A stretch of 64,000 nt of DNA from PALSA-505 sp036496025. Its GTDB lineage: Bacteria > Actinomycetota > Actinomycetes > Streptosporangiales > Streptosporangiaceae. The notes under the pieces were generated by a model, which was not told where the DNA came from, ran no database searches, and saw only the letters and a program-made list of their open reading frames with translations. The stretch lies in assembly GCA_036496025.1 (NCBI GenBank), contig DASXLW010000094.1, positions 70,401-134,400 on the forward strand, written 5' to 3'. Each line of letters opens with the position of its first letter. Position 1 is the stretch's first letter. The position numbers were made by a program, and so were the translations under genes. This document shows, in pieces, positions 17,788-26,414 of this stretch.

Positions 17788-20052
17788 ATGACCATCGGCA
17801 GTGCGCGCGTCACTTCGAGCCCGGATGCGCAGTCAGCCGGCACGCCTGTCGTGACGAAGGCGGAAAAGCCGCGGCACGACCTGCCCGCAGACCGGTATCT
17901 CGAGCGCGAGGAGAGCTGGCTCCGGTTCAACCAGCGGGTGCTCGAACTGGCCGAGGATCCTGCGGTTCCGCTGCTGGAGCGGGTCAGGTTCATGGCCATC
18001 TTCGCCAGCAACCTGGATGAGTTCTTCATGGTGCGCGTGGCCGGCCTGGTCCGCCGGATGGCCGCCGGGCTTCCCGTCGAGGGCCATGCCGGCCGCAGGC
18101 CCACCCAGGTGCTGGAGAACGTGCTCGAGATCGCCGGCGAGCTGACGTTGCGGCACGCCGCCTGCTACATCAACACGATCCAGCCCGACCTGGCCGCCCA
18201 GGGGATCGAGATCCTGCGCTGGAAGGAGCTGTCGGCCGCCGAGCAGAGCGGCCTGCACCGGCTGTTCCGTGAGCGGATCTATCCGGTGCTCACCCCCCTC
18301 GTGGTGGACCCGGCCCACCCGTTCCCTTACATCTCCGGCCTGTCGCTCAGCCTCGCGGTCATGGTGGCCGACCCGGAAACCGGCGAGACGATGTTCGCCC
18401 GGGTGAAAGTACCGCCGCTGCTGCCCAGGTTCCTGACCGTCTCGCCGCAGCGGTTCGTCCCGCTCGAGGACGTGATCGCGGCTCATCTCAACGAGCTGTT
18501 CGTCGGCCTTGACGTGCTGGAGCACCACCCCTTCCGGGTCACCCGCATCCGCGACCTGGAGATCGACGAAGACGTCACCGAGGACCTGCTGCAGGCGCTG
18601 GAGCGGGAACTGCAGCGGCACCGGTTCGAGCCGGCCGTCCGGCTCGAGGTGGAGGAGTCCATCTCCAGCGACGTCCTCGAGCGGCTGGTCACCGAGCTGA
18701 GCATCGACAGGAGGGCGGTGTACCGGGTCCCCGGCCTGCTCGACCTGTCCGGCCTTTCGGCCATTGCCGATCTCGACCTGCGTGACCTGAAGTACCCCGC
18801 GTTCGTCCCCTCGGAAGCGGCCATCCCGCAGGACACGGACATCTTCTCGGTGCTGGCCGACCACGACGTGCTGGTGCACCATCCCTACGACTCGTTCACC
18901 ACCAGCGTGGAACGGCTGATCGTCGATGCGGCCGCCGATCCCGCGGTGCTGGCCATCAAGCAGACGCTGTACCGGACCAGCGGCGAGTCACCGATCGTGG
19001 ACGCGCTGGTCGATGCCGCGGAAGCCGGCAAGCAGGTCGTGGTGGTGGTGGAGATCAAGGCCAGGTTCGACGAGCGGGCCAACATCGCCTGGGCGCGCAA
19101 GCTCGAGGAGGCGGGCTGCCACGTCGTGTACGGCTACGTCGGGTTGAAGACGCACGCCAAGGCCGCGCTGGTGGTGCGGGAGGAGCCGGACGGCGGGCTG
19201 CGCCGCTACTGCCACATCGGCACCGGTAACTACCACCCGACCACCGCCCGGCTCTACGAGGACTTCGGGCTGCTCACCGCCGACCCCACGGTGGGGGAGG
19301 ACGTCACCGACCTGTTCAACAACCTCACCGGCTACAGCAGGAAACGTTCGTACCGGCGGCTGCTGGTGGCCCCCGAGGGGCTGCGGGCCGGGCTGGTGGA
19401 CCGGATCAACCGCCAGGCGCAGAACGCCGAGGCGGGACTGCCCTCCCAGATCCAGTTCAAGTGCAACTCGCTGACCGACGAGGCCATCATGGACGCGCTC
19501 TACCGCGCTTCGATGGCGGGCGTGCCCATCGACCTGTGGATACGGGGGATCTGCTCGCTGCGCCCCGGCGTTCCCGGGCTGTCGGAGACGATCCGGGTGC
19601 GCAGCATACTGGGCCGGTTCCTGGAGCACGCGCGAGTCTACGGGTTCGGGCCCGCCGAGCTGGCGGGCCGGACCAAGTCCGCCGGCGACGCCCAGGAGGT
19701 CTGGCTGGGCAGCTCGGACCTGATGCACCGAAACCTGGACCGCCGGGTTGAGCTTCTCGTCCGGGTAAACGATCCGGGACACCAGAAGCAGCTGCGCGAC
19801 CTGCTCACTCTGGCGATGACTGACACCACCGCGTCCTGGTGGCTGGACACGGACGGTACCTGGACCCGGCACCACCTGGACGCCAACGGCGTGCCGCTGC
19901 TTGACCTGCAGGCCTACCTGGTTCAGATCAGGCAGACGGGCGGGCGGTCGGCGTCGGAGGCGGACCGGCGGCGGGCCAAGCAACGGCACCTCTCCGAGCG
20001 GGAACGCGCGACCGGCAGACGCGTCTCCTCCGGGAGGACCGGCACCAGGTGA
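17788..20052 (+). CDS. ppk1: Polyphosphate kinase 1
   Basis: 754 residues, normal for actinomycete Ppk1; polymerises the gamma-phosphate of ATP into inorganic polyphosphate. Four-domain layout is visible: N-terminal domain (YLEREESWLRFNQRVLELA), head domain (FMAIFASNLDEFFMVRVAGL), and two C-terminal PLD-like catalytic domains with VVEIKARFDERANIAWARKL, the first catalytic-histidine region YVGLKTHAKAALVVR and CHIGTGNYHPTTARLYEDFG, then the second-domain region GSSDLMHRNLDRRVE. The stop overlaps the next start (GTGA), coupling it to the Nudix-phosphatase gene, the same order as ppk1-mutT1 in mycobacteria. Confidence 0.96.
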   Translation: MTIGSARVTSSPDAQSAGTPVVTKAEKPRHDLPADRYLEREESWLRFNQRVLELAEDPAVPLLERVRFMAIFASNLDEFFMVRVAGLVRRMAAGLPVEGHAGRRPTQVLENVLEIAGELTLRHAACYINTIQPDLAAQGIEILRWKELSAAEQSGLHRLFRERIYPVLTPLVVDPAHPFPYISGLSLSLAVMVADPETGETMFARVKVPPLLPRFLTVSPQRFVPLEDVIAAHLNELFVGLDVLEHHPFRVTRIRDLEIDEDVTEDLLQALERELQRHRFEPAVRLEVEESISSDVLERLVTELSIDRRAVYRVPGLLDLSGLSAIADLDLRDLKYPAFVPSEAAIPQDTDIFSVLADHDVLVHHPYDSFTTSVERLIVDAAADPAVLAIKQTLYRTSGESPIVDALVDAAEAGKQVVVVVEIKARFDERANIAWARKLEEAGCHVVYGYVGLKTHAKAALVVREEPDGGLRRYCHIGTGNYHPTTARLYEDFGLLTADPTVGEDVTDLFNNLTGYSRKRSYRRLLVAPEGLRAGLVDRINRQAQNAEAGLPSQIQFKCNSLTDEAIMDALYRASMAGVPIDLWIRGICSLRPGVPGLSETIRVRSILGRFLEHARVYGFGPAELAGRTKSAGDAQEVWLGSSDLMHRNLDRRVELLVRVNDPGHQKQLRDLLTLAMTDTTASWWLDTDGTWTRHHLDANGVPLLDLQAYLVQIRQTGGRSASEADRRRAKQRHLSERERATGRRVSSGRTGTR

Positions 20053-21011
20053 CCGGCCAGCCCACCCGGCCCCGGCCGAACCCAGCCTGGCCGGGCGTCG
20101 AGGTCAAGGCGGCCGGAGCCGTGCTCTACCGGCCGGCCGGCGGCGGCATCGAGGTGGTGCTCATCCACCGGCCCAGGCGCAGCGACTGGACGTTTCCCAA
20201 GGGCAAGCTCGAACCGGGCGAGCACGTGCTGATGGCGGCCGTGCGCGAGGTGACCGAGGAGACGGGCATCCGCCCCGTGCTCGGGCGGCCGCTGGCCACC
20301 GTGCGCTATCAGGTGGACAGCGGGCCCAAGCGGGTGGACTACTGGGCGGCCCGGGTGGATCACCCGCCGGACGCGCCCTTCGTCCCCGGCGACGAGGTGG
20401 ACCGCCTGGAGTGGCTGACCGCGGCCGCGGCCGGGGAGCGCCTCACCTACACCCACGATGCCCGGCTGCTGGAGCGCCTGCTGGCTCCCGTGGGGGACGT
20501 CGGCCCGCCCGACGGGGATACCGTGCCCTGCATCCTGTTGCGGCACGCCTCAGCCGGGCGGAAGGGCGCATGGGACGGAGATGACCTGCAGCGCCCGCTC
20601 GACGAGCGCGGGGCGGCGGAGGCGGCGATCCTGGCCGGCCTGCTCGGCTGCTTCGGGGTGCAACGGGTGATCAGCTCGGCCGCGGAACGCTGCGTGGGCA
20701 CCGTCCGCCCCTACGCGGAACGGATCGGCGCGGTCATCGAGACCGAGCCCGCCTTCACCATCCGGGCCGCCGGCGGGAGCGACCACGGCGACGCGGCGCG
20801 CACGCGCATGACCGAACTGCTGGCGAAGCCGTCACCCATGGTCATCTGCGGGCACCGGGAGAACATGCCTGTGCTGCTGGCTCAGGCCCGTGCCGTGCTG
20901 CCCGGCTTCCCGCCCGGCGACGAGTGGGCGCCGCCCAAGGCGGGCTTCTGGGTCCTGCACATCGCGCGGGGACGGCTGGCCGCCCTCGAGCACCACACGA
21001 CCAGCGCCTAG
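20049..21011 (+). CDS. mutT1: MutT1-type Nudix hydrolase fused to histidine phosphatase domain
   Basis: 320 residues with two domains. The Nudix box at residues 52-74 reads GKLEPGEHVLMAAVREVTEE then TG. A histidine-phosphatase (SixA-like) domain begins near residue 160 with LLRHASAG (catalytic RHA at 165-167) and includes ICGHRENMP as the second histidine site. In mycobacteria MutT1 removes 8-oxo-GTP/dGTP and diadenosine polyphosphates, the two domains acting in series. GTG start overlaps the ppk1 stop by four bases. The 3' end overlaps the convergent ogt gene by four bases. All catalytic residues are present. Confidence 0.93.
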   Translation: MTGQPTRPRPNPAWPGVEVKAAGAVLYRPAGGGIEVVLIHRPRRSDWTFPKGKLEPGEHVLMAAVREVTEETGIRPVLGRPLATVRYQVDSGPKRVDYWAARVDHPPDAPFVPGDEVDRLEWLTAAAAGERLTYTHDARLLERLLAPVGDVGPPDGDTVPCILLRHASAGRKGAWDGDDLQRPLDERGAAEAAILAGLLGCFGVQRVISSAAERCVGTVRPYAERIGAVIETEPAFTIRAAGGSDHGDAARTRMTELLAKPSPMVICGHRENMPVLLAQARAVLPGFPPGDEWAPPKAGFWVLHIARGRLAALEHHTTSA

Positions 21012-21547
21012 GCGGCCGGCTCGCCGAAGTCCAGCATGGCGGGCAGCGCGCCCTCGAACGTGAGCAGCCAGCGCTTGAGCTCGGGCCCGCTGCCGCCGCT
21101 GAATCCGCCCAGGCCGTCGGCGGCGACGACCCGATGGCACGGCACGATGAGCGGGATCGGGTTCGAGGCCAGGATGCCCCCCACGTCCCGGGCGTCGATC
21201 TCGGCGTGCCCACCCCGCAGTGCCAGCCGGCGCGCCACCGATCCGTACGTGGTGGTCTCGCCGTATCCCACGGTCTCGGCGAGCAGGCACAGCACTTCCC
21301 GCCGCGCCCCGGCGACGCTGCCCCAGTCGAGCGGCAGGTCAAAGACGCGCCGCGTGCCGCCGAAATACTCCGACAACTGGTCGCGCGCGGCCGCGAGCAG
21401 CCCGCCGGAGACTGCCGCCGGCCCCGGCTCGGCCCCCGCCGGCGGCGGCCCGAAGCGGACCTTCGCGACGCCCGCGGCGCCGCAGCCGACGGACACCTGC
21501 CCGACCGGAATCTGGATGCTGGCCCAGTCAAGTTTCCTCACTCCCAC
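21008..21547 (-). CDS. ogt: Methylated-DNA--protein-cysteine methyltransferase
   Basis: 179 residues. The suicidal alkyl acceptor lies in the canonical IPLIVPCHRVV, preceded by VGYGETTTYGSVARRLAL (the DNA-binding helix-turn-helix). It removes O6-alkyl groups from guanine. The open frame continues upstream into the divergent DUF2695 gene; the best starts are the GTG codons at 21547 and 21541, and I prefer 21547 because AGAGGGG lies about eleven bases before it. Overlaps mutT1 tail-to-tail by four bases. No Ada regulatory domain is attached. Confidence 0.9.
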   Translation of the reverse strand: MGVRKLDWASIQIPVGQVSVGCGAAGVAKVRFGPPPAGAEPGPAAVSGGLLAAARDQLSEYFGGTRRVFDLPLDWGSVAGARREVLCLLAETVGYGETTTYGSVARRLALRGGHAEIDARDVGGILASNPIPLIVPCHRVVAADGLGGFSGGSGPELKRWLLTFEGALPAMLDFGEPAA

Positions 21548-21635
21548 ATTCTGCCCGGCCCCTCTGACAGAACCCGGGACTGTCGGTCGCCGGTGATAGA
21601 CCTCGGTCGTGCGAACCCCGTGGACAGGAGGTGCC

Positions 21636-21977
21636 ATGGCCCATTCCCTGGCCGATTCCGTCGAGGCCGAGCTGGTCCGGCTGGGCCGGATGCTCACCGA
21701 GCCCGGGCAGCGCGAGTGCCTGCGCTGCTACCTGATCCGGATGCTCAACGAGTTCGGCTGCGACAACACGCACCGGTGGACCCGGCGCTGGCGCGACGCC
21801 CGCGCGCCCCGGGCGCACGCGCTGGTGGAGCGGCTGCAGCGCCGCGGCGCGTGCTGCTGCGACTGCGAGGTGATCTTCAACGTCTTCAGCGACTACCCGC
21901 GGACCAGCCGTCTCCTGCCGTGTGCCGGCGTATCGCGGGCCGGCTCTACCCGCCCCTGCGACCTGCGGCGGAAGTAA
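21636..21977 (+). CDS. DUF2695 protein
   Basis: 113 residues. The segment CLRCYLIRMLNEFGCDNTHRWTRRWR followed by RLQRRGACCCDCEVIFNVFSDY (read in pieces at residues 28-60 and 72-95) matches the small actinobacterial DUF2695 family, rich in cysteine (two CxxC-like pairs) and probably zinc-binding. AGGAGG sits six bases before the ATG at 21636, so that start is firm, although a GTG at 21609 is in frame. It is adjacent to, but divergent from, ogt and ends one base from the convergent rnd stop. The last 20 residues look unconserved. Function unknown. Confidence 0.78.
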   Translation: MAHSLADSVEAELVRLGRMLTEPGQRECLRCYLIRMLNEFGCDNTHRWTRRWRDARAPRAHALVERLQRRGACCCDCEVIFNVFSDYPRTSRLLPCAGVSRAGSTRPCDLRRK

Positions 21978-23222
21978 TCAGTCCGGCGCCTCTTCCCGCT
22001 CCTCAAGCTCGGACAGCGCAGCGGCGATGGGCGCGGCCGTAAGCTCAACCTGCCACGGCCTGGCCCCGTAGCCGGCCAGCTGCGCTGCGAACGCTTCCGG
22101 GGTTGGCGGCTCGGGCGGCTTCCAGGCCACCCTGCGCACCGCGTCAGGATGCAGCAGGTTCTCTGCGGGGACGCTGAGAGACTCGCCCAGGGCGCTGACA
22201 ACCGCCCTGGCGGCCGTCAGCCGCTGCGCGGCCACCGGGTCCCGCTCGGCCCACCGATGGGTCGGCGGCGGGCCATCGGCGGCGGGCCCCGATGAGGCAG
22301 GCAGCGCCGTCTCCGGCTGGGCCTGGGCCCGGCGGACGGCGGCCACCCAGCTCCGGGCGTTCCGGCGGGCACCGCGCCCGGTGAACCCGGGTAGGACGGT
22401 CACGTCCTCTCCGCCGGCGGGCAGGGCGCGGGCGGCTTCGATGATCGCGGCGTCGGGCAGCACCCGGCCCGGCGACAGGTCCCGCCGCCTGGCTACCGCG
22501 TCCCGCTCCAGCCAGAGCTCGCGGACGATGGCCAGCCCGCGGCGGGTGCGGACCCGGTGAATACCCGAGGTGCGCCGCCACGGCTCCGGCCGCGGGCCCG
22601 GCGGCCTCGCGGCGAGCACGGCCGCGAATTCCTGCCGGGCCCACTCCGTCTTGCCCTGCTCTTCGAGCTGTCCGGCCAGCGCGTCGCGCAGCTGGACCAG
22701 GACCTCGACGTCCAGCGCCGCGTAACGAAGCCATGCGGCCGGCAGCGGGCGGGTGGACCAGTCTTCCGCACCGTGCCCCTTGGCCAGCCGGAGCCCGAGC
22801 ACCTCCTCCACCAGCGCGGCCAGGCCCACCCGCGGGTAGCCGAGCAGCCGGCCCGCCAGCTCGGTGTCGAACAGCGCACGGGGACGGTAGCCGAGCTCGT
22901 CCAGGCAGGGCAGATCCTGCCCCGCGGCGTGCAGCACGGCTTCGGCCGGGGCGAGCGCGGCGTCGAGCCCGGAAAGGTCGGGGCAGGTCACCGGGTCGAT
23001 GAGCACGGTGCCCGCCCCCTCGCGGCGGAACTGGACGAGAAACGCGCGCTGACCGTAGCGGAAGCCGGAGGCCCGTTCGGCATCCACGGCTACCGGGCCG
23101 CTGCCGTCGGCCAGCGCGCGGGTGGCCCGGGCCAGCGCCTCGCCGGTCGAGACGACCGCGGGCACGCCATCACGCGGCTCCAGCAGCGGGACGACGTCGT
23201 CTTGCGGCTGACTCTGCGTCAC
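21978..23222 (-). CDS. rnd: Ribonuclease D-like 3'-5' exonuclease with HRDC domain
   Basis: 414 residues. DEDD exonuclease motifs are visible: Exo I DAERASGF, Exo II around LHAAGQDLPCLDELG with FDTELAGRLLGY, and Exo III YAALDVEVLVQL. An HRDC domain follows (VRELWLERDAVARRRDLSPGRVLPDAAIIEAA). RNase D trims 3' ends of tRNA precursors and other small RNAs. The GTG at 23222 overlaps the DUF3000 stop by four bases (GTGA), making this the start; the longer open frame upstream overlaps DUF3000 out of frame. DUF3000-rnd divergent from hemE is a conserved actinobacterial arrangement. Confidence 0.92.
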   Translation of the reverse strand: MTQSQPQDDVVPLLEPRDGVPAVVSTGEALARATRALADGSGPVAVDAERASGFRYGQRAFLVQFRREGAGTVLIDPVTCPDLSGLDAALAPAEAVLHAAGQDLPCLDELGYRPRALFDTELAGRLLGYPRVGLAALVEEVLGLRLAKGHGAEDWSTRPLPAAWLRYAALDVEVLVQLRDALAGQLEEQGKTEWARQEFAAVLAARPPGPRPEPWRRTSGIHRVRTRRGLAIVRELWLERDAVARRRDLSPGRVLPDAAIIEAARALPAGGEDVTVLPGFTGRGARRNARSWVAAVRRAQAQPETALPASSGPAADGPPPTHRWAERDPVAAQRLTAARAVVSALGESLSVPAENLLHPDAVRRVAWKPPEPPTPEAFAAQLAGYGARPWQVELTAAPIAAALSELEEREEAPD

Positions 23223-23872
23223 GAACGTCGCCTGGGCCTCGGCAGCGCGCTCACGCCCGCCGCGGCGGGCGGCAGCCCGGCCGCCGCGCACAGCGCGTCG
23301 CACCAGGCCGCGACGTGCCCGGCGAGCGGCGGCGGGGCGGCCGGCGGCGGCGCGGCCGACGGCGCGCCTGCGGGCGACCATGACGCCCGTAGTTCCAGTC
23401 CGGTGGCGGTAGGCTCGTCCTCCTTGCCGCCGAAGCCCTCGGTGATCACCCTGGTCACGGTGCCGCTAGGCGCCGCGTATCCGACCGCGCGCGCGTCGAG
23501 GGCCTCAGTGAGCCAGCTCCAGCCCACCGGGCCGAGCAGCGGGTCGGCCGCGATCTCCGGCTCGACGTCGGCCCGGATGTACGCGATCACCCGGAACGGG
23601 CCGGCCCAGCCCGGCTGGCCGTCAGGGTCATACAGGAGCACGAACCTGCCCAGCGCGATCTCGGGCTGCTCCTGCGGCCCGGCGCCGGCCGCCAGGACCG
23701 TGGCCGCGATGGCCGCGGCGTGCGGGGCCAGCCTGCGCGGCGCGGGCACATCCTCGAAGACCACCTGAGGCCGGAGCGGCCGCTGGGCGTCACAGCCTGC
23801 ATGCAGGTCGGCAACCGCAGCGTCAAAGACAGAATCGGCGGTTGGGTAGCCTTCCTGGCCTGATGGCCTCAT
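23219..23872 (-). CDS. DUF3000 protein
   Basis: 217 residues from the ATG at 23872 (MRPSGQEGYPT); an ATG 24 bases upstream is also possible. The family is restricted to actinobacteria and regularly precedes rnd, as here, with a four-base overlap. Segments matching the family include the N-terminal FDAAVADLHAG, RLAPHAAAIAATV, GRFVLLYDPDGQPGWAGPFRVIAYIRAD and GWSWLTEALDARA. The C-terminal 50 residues are Ala/Pro-rich. No catalytic motif is evident. Its constant linkage to rnd hints at an RNA-processing role, but this is unproven. Confidence 0.88.
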   Translation of the reverse strand: MRPSGQEGYPTADSVFDAAVADLHAGCDAQRPLRPQVVFEDVPAPRRLAPHAAAIAATVLAAGAGPQEQPEIALGRFVLLYDPDGQPGWAGPFRVIAYIRADVEPEIAADPLLGPVGWSWLTEALDARAVGYAAPSGTVTRVITEGFGGKEDEPTATGLELRASWSPAGAPSAAPPPAAPPPLAGHVAAWCDALCAAAGLPPAAAGVSALPRPRRRS

Positions 23873-23902
23873 GAGCAGAGCGTACGTTGCCGCCACATCT
23901 CG

Positions 23903-24112
23903 TCATGCCACCCGGCCTGGCCAGTCCCGCAGGGCCGCCGGCCCGGCCGCCACGTCGGGGATGCCGATGAACAGCGCCGCGCCGCAGCCCGTGCACGCCC
24001 ATTCCAGGCAATCGCCGTCCGGCACGTCCGGACAGCATCCCGGCCCTTCGTGCGGCTGGTCGAACAGCTGGTCCTGGCCGCATTCGCGGCAGTAGCTGGT
24101 CATCTGGCCCAT
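23903..24112 (-). CDS. Small zinc-ribbon protein
   Basis: 69 residues from the ATG at 24112, which has AGGAGG twelve bases upstream. Cysteine pattern CREC near the start, GCCPD in the middle, CLEWACTGC later gives two or three probable zinc-binding pairs, resembling small zinc-ribbon proteins of actinobacteria that are usually annotated as hypothetical. The C-terminal 20 residues are Ala/Gly-rich. It is on the same strand as DUF3000-rnd and 30 bases upstream of DUF3000, so it may start that operon. Divergent from hemE. Function unknown. Confidence 0.6.
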   Translation of the reverse strand: MGQMTSYCRECGQDQLFDQPHEGPGCCPDVPDGDCLEWACTGCGAALFIGIPDVAAGPAALRDWPGRVA

Positions 24113-24245
24113 CTCCGGCGACCTCCTCACGCAGATGTTGGCATGCTTTGCCGCCGGGGGGTTGGATCTGGCCCGGTGTGTCACGAATGTGCTCTCGGAT
24201 GCTTCCCCTGACCGGACACGCGGCGCCTTGTGAGACGATCGCGAT

Positions 24246-25298
24246 GTGAAGCCGCTCGCGGGCGAGTCGCCCTTCCTGCTGGCCTGCATGCGCAAGCCGG
24301 TGCCCTATACCCCCGTCTGGTACATGCGGCAGGCCGGCCGGTCGCTGCCCGAGTACCGCGCCACCCGGGCGGCGATGGGGATGCTCGACGCCTGCTCGCG
24401 GCCGGACATCATCGTGGAGATCACCCTGCAGCCGCTGCGCAGGTACGCCGTGGACGCCGCCATCTTGTTCAGCGACATCGTCGTCCCGCTCAAGGCGATC
24501 GGGGTCGGGCTCGATATCCGCCCGGGCGTCGGGCCGGTGCTGGAGCACCGGCTGCGCGACGCGCGCGACGTGGAACGGCTGCGCAACCTCGAGCCCGGCG
24601 ACATTCCGTACGTGACCGAGGCGGTGCGGGCACTCGTGAACGAACTGGGCGGGCGCCCGCTGATCGGCTTCGCCGGCGGCCCCTTCACCCTGGCGTCCTA
24701 CCTGGTCGAGGGCGGCCCGTCCAAGACCCACGAGCGCACCAAGACCCTCATGTACGGCAATCCCCGGCTGTGGAACACGCTGCTCGAGCGGCTCGCCGAC
24801 ATCACGATCGCGTTCCTGCGGGTCCAGGTGGACGCCGGGGCCGCCGCGATCCAGCTGTTCGACTCCTGGGTCGGCGCGGTCAGCCCGGATGACTACCGGC
24901 GCGTCATCCTGCCGCACGTCCGGAAGATCTTCGACTCGCTGGCCGCCACCGGGGTGCCGCGCATTCACTTCGGGGTGGGGACGGGCGAGCTGCTCGGCCT
25001 GATGGGGGAGGCGGGCGCCGACGTGATCGGCGTTGACTGGCGAGTGCCCCTGGACGAGGCCGCGCGCCGGGTGGAGCCGGGCAAGGCGCTGCAGGGGAAC
25101 CTGGATCCCGCCGTGCTGCTCGCTCCGTGGGAGGTCATCGAGTCCAAGGCCAAGGACGCGCTCGGCCGGGGCCGGGCCGCCGAGGGCCATGTGTTCAACC
25201 TTGGCCACGGCGTGCTGCCGGACACCGACCCGGATATGCTCGCCAGGCTGACCGACTACGTACATACGGAATCGGCGCGTCGCAACGGCGGCATCTGA
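24246..25298 (+). CDS. hemE: Uroporphyrinogen decarboxylase
   Basis: 350 residues, standard length; removes four acetate carboxyls from uroporphyrinogen III to give coproporphyrinogen III. Seen: the N-terminal signature PVWYMRQAGRSLPEYR with the substrate-binding arginines, AILFSDIVVPL, GFAGGPFTLASYLVEGG, QLFDSWVGAVSP, GVDWRVPLDEA, LQGNLDPA and the C-terminal FNLGHGVLPDTD. GTG start at 24246. Monocistronic by appearance; divergent from the zinc-ribbon/DUF3000/rnd genes. Two later enzymes of the coproporphyrin route, cgoX and chdC, lie about 4 kb downstream on the same strand. Confidence 0.96.
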   Translation: MKPLAGESPFLLACMRKPVPYTPVWYMRQAGRSLPEYRATRAAMGMLDACSRPDIIVEITLQPLRRYAVDAAILFSDIVVPLKAIGVGLDIRPGVGPVLEHRLRDARDVERLRNLEPGDIPYVTEAVRALVNELGGRPLIGFAGGPFTLASYLVEGGPSKTHERTKTLMYGNPRLWNTLLERLADITIAFLRVQVDAGAAAIQLFDSWVGAVSPDDYRRVILPHVRKIFDSLAATGVPRIHFGVGTGELLGLMGEAGADVIGVDWRVPLDEAARRVEPGKALQGNLDPAVLLAPWEVIESKAKDALGRGRAAEGHVFNLGHGVLPDTDPDMLARLTDYVHTESARRNGGI

Positions 25299-25314
25299 CG
25301 TTTCCGCGGAAACG
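25299..25314. repeat. 16-base perfect palindrome directly after hemE stop
   Basis: CGTTTCCGCGGAAACG follows the hemE TGA without a gap and is its own reverse complement. It could fold as a short hairpin terminator, though with no T-run, or be a protein site. It also marks the left border of the coding-like remnant that follows. Confidence 0.6.
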
Positions 25315-25325
25315 CCGGGCCGCCC

Positions 25326-25409
25326 TGGTACGGCGAGCGGCTCAACCTGGACTACGCCATCGCGGTCCTGTTCGGCAACCAGCAGGCCCGCGCCGTCCGG
25401 GCCGCCTGA
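25326..25409 (+). pseudogene. Possible C-terminal remnant of a lost coding sequence
   Basis: In the same frame as hemE and after its stop, 27 codons read WYGERLNLDYAIAVLFGNQQ and seven more residues before TGA at 25407-25409. The composition (tryptophan, tyrosine, ordered hydrophobics) looks like real protein rather than random GC-rich DNA. It faintly resembles the GERMDY-type tails of 13E12-repeat/HNH endonuclease proteins abundant in actinobacteria. There is no start codon or ribosome site. I read it as a gene fragment left by rearrangement, with low certainty. Confidence 0.35.
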
Positions 25410-25414
25410 AACGC

Positions 25415-26356
25415 TCAGCTGGCGTCCCGGCGCAGCCAGCGCCGCCCGCGCAGGCCGCGGTAGGCGAGGTAACCGGCCAGCGCGCAGGCTGCGCCTATCG
25501 GCAGCACCGCGCCCAGCGCCCTGAGCAGCCAGGACACCACTGCGACCAGCGCATCCCAGCCCGCCCGCAGGCCGCCGACGAAGCCGCCCGCCGGCTTCGG
25601 GTGCCGGTGCGCGGCGTGCTTCGTCGCGGGCGGGCCGACCAGCCGCAGCGAGACAGTGGCGTACATGACCTCGTGGTTGAGCGCCCGCTGCTGGGCCTGC
25701 AGCGCTTCGAGTGCGGACTCCTGCGCGTTGATCTGCTGCTGGACGGACAGCAGGTTGCGGACCGATCCCGCGTGAGATAGCAGCGCGCGCAGTTGGGTGA
25801 TGGCCGCCTGCGCGGAGGCTACCCGGCTCGCGGTGTCCGCCACATCCAGCGTGATGTCCTGCGCCTGCTGCCGCAGGGATGTCTGAGTGCCGAGCCCGGC
25901 CAGCTCGCGGAGCGCAGCCGGGTAGGCGGAGGCCGGGATCTTCAGCTGGATGCTCGCGGTCGGGCGACCGGGCTGGCCCTGCCGCAGCGCCGCGTTCTCC
26001 GCGGAGACATACCCCCCAGCGTTGCTGGCGACCTGCGCCGCCCGCGCCGCGGCCCGGCCCACATCTCGCACGTGGACGGTCATGCTCGCCGTGAAGACGA
26101 TGTCCCGTCCGGCCGGCGCGAGGCGGGTCGCGCGGCCCGAGCTCTCCCCCCGGCCACTGCCGCCCGGCCGCCGCGGCGCGGCTGGGACAGCCGCACCCGG
26201 GCCGCTCACGGCGCTATTCGCCGCGCCGGCTGCCGACCCGGCGGATGCGGGGTGGTTGCCCGACCCGGCTCCGCCGCATGCGGACAGCAGCAGCGCGGCG
26301 GCGATGATCAGCCCGGCCGCGAGGGGGCGGAGCCCGGGAGGCGTTGCGTCTGGCAT
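25415..26356 (-). CDS. DUF4349 lipoprotein
   Basis: 313 residues. Signal peptide with lipobox: hydrophobic LAAGLIIAAALLLSAC then GG, so it is a lipid-anchored extracytoplasmic protein. A Ser/Ala/Gly/Pro-rich spacer (about 26-75) leads into a DUF4349 domain (ARDIV-like FTASMTVHVRDV, NAGGYVSAENAA, SIQLKIPASAYPAAL) with a central coiled coil (VASAQAAITQLRALLSHAGSVRNLLSVQQQINAQ read in parts). A C-terminal transmembrane segment lies at about 270-300, so both ends are membrane-attached. I use the ATG at 26356, where the signal peptide begins. Function unknown. Confidence 0.85.
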   Translation of the reverse strand: MPDATPPGLRPLAAGLIIAAALLLSACGGAGSGNHPASAGSAAGAANSAVSGPGAAVPAAPRRPGGSGRGESSGRATRLAPAGRDIVFTASMTVHVRDVGRAAARAAQVASNAGGYVSAENAALRQGQPGRPTASIQLKIPASAYPAALRELAGLGTQTSLRQQAQDITLDVADTASRVASAQAAITQLRALLSHAGSVRNLLSVQQQINAQESALEALQAQQRALNHEVMYATVSLRLVGPPATKHAAHRHPKPAGGFVGGLRAGWDALVAVVSWLLRALGAVLPIGAACALAGYLAYRGLRGRRWLRRDAS

Positions 26357-26414
26357 GCCGATGCGACGCCGCGCGGCCTGCCGCCGGTTCCCGGCCGCGG
26401 ATAACGGCTGTGTA

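Noticed and set aside
20049..21011. Nudix-histidine phosphatase fusion as a novel architecture
   Set aside because: This is the known layout of mycobacterial MutT1, also next to ppk1 there.
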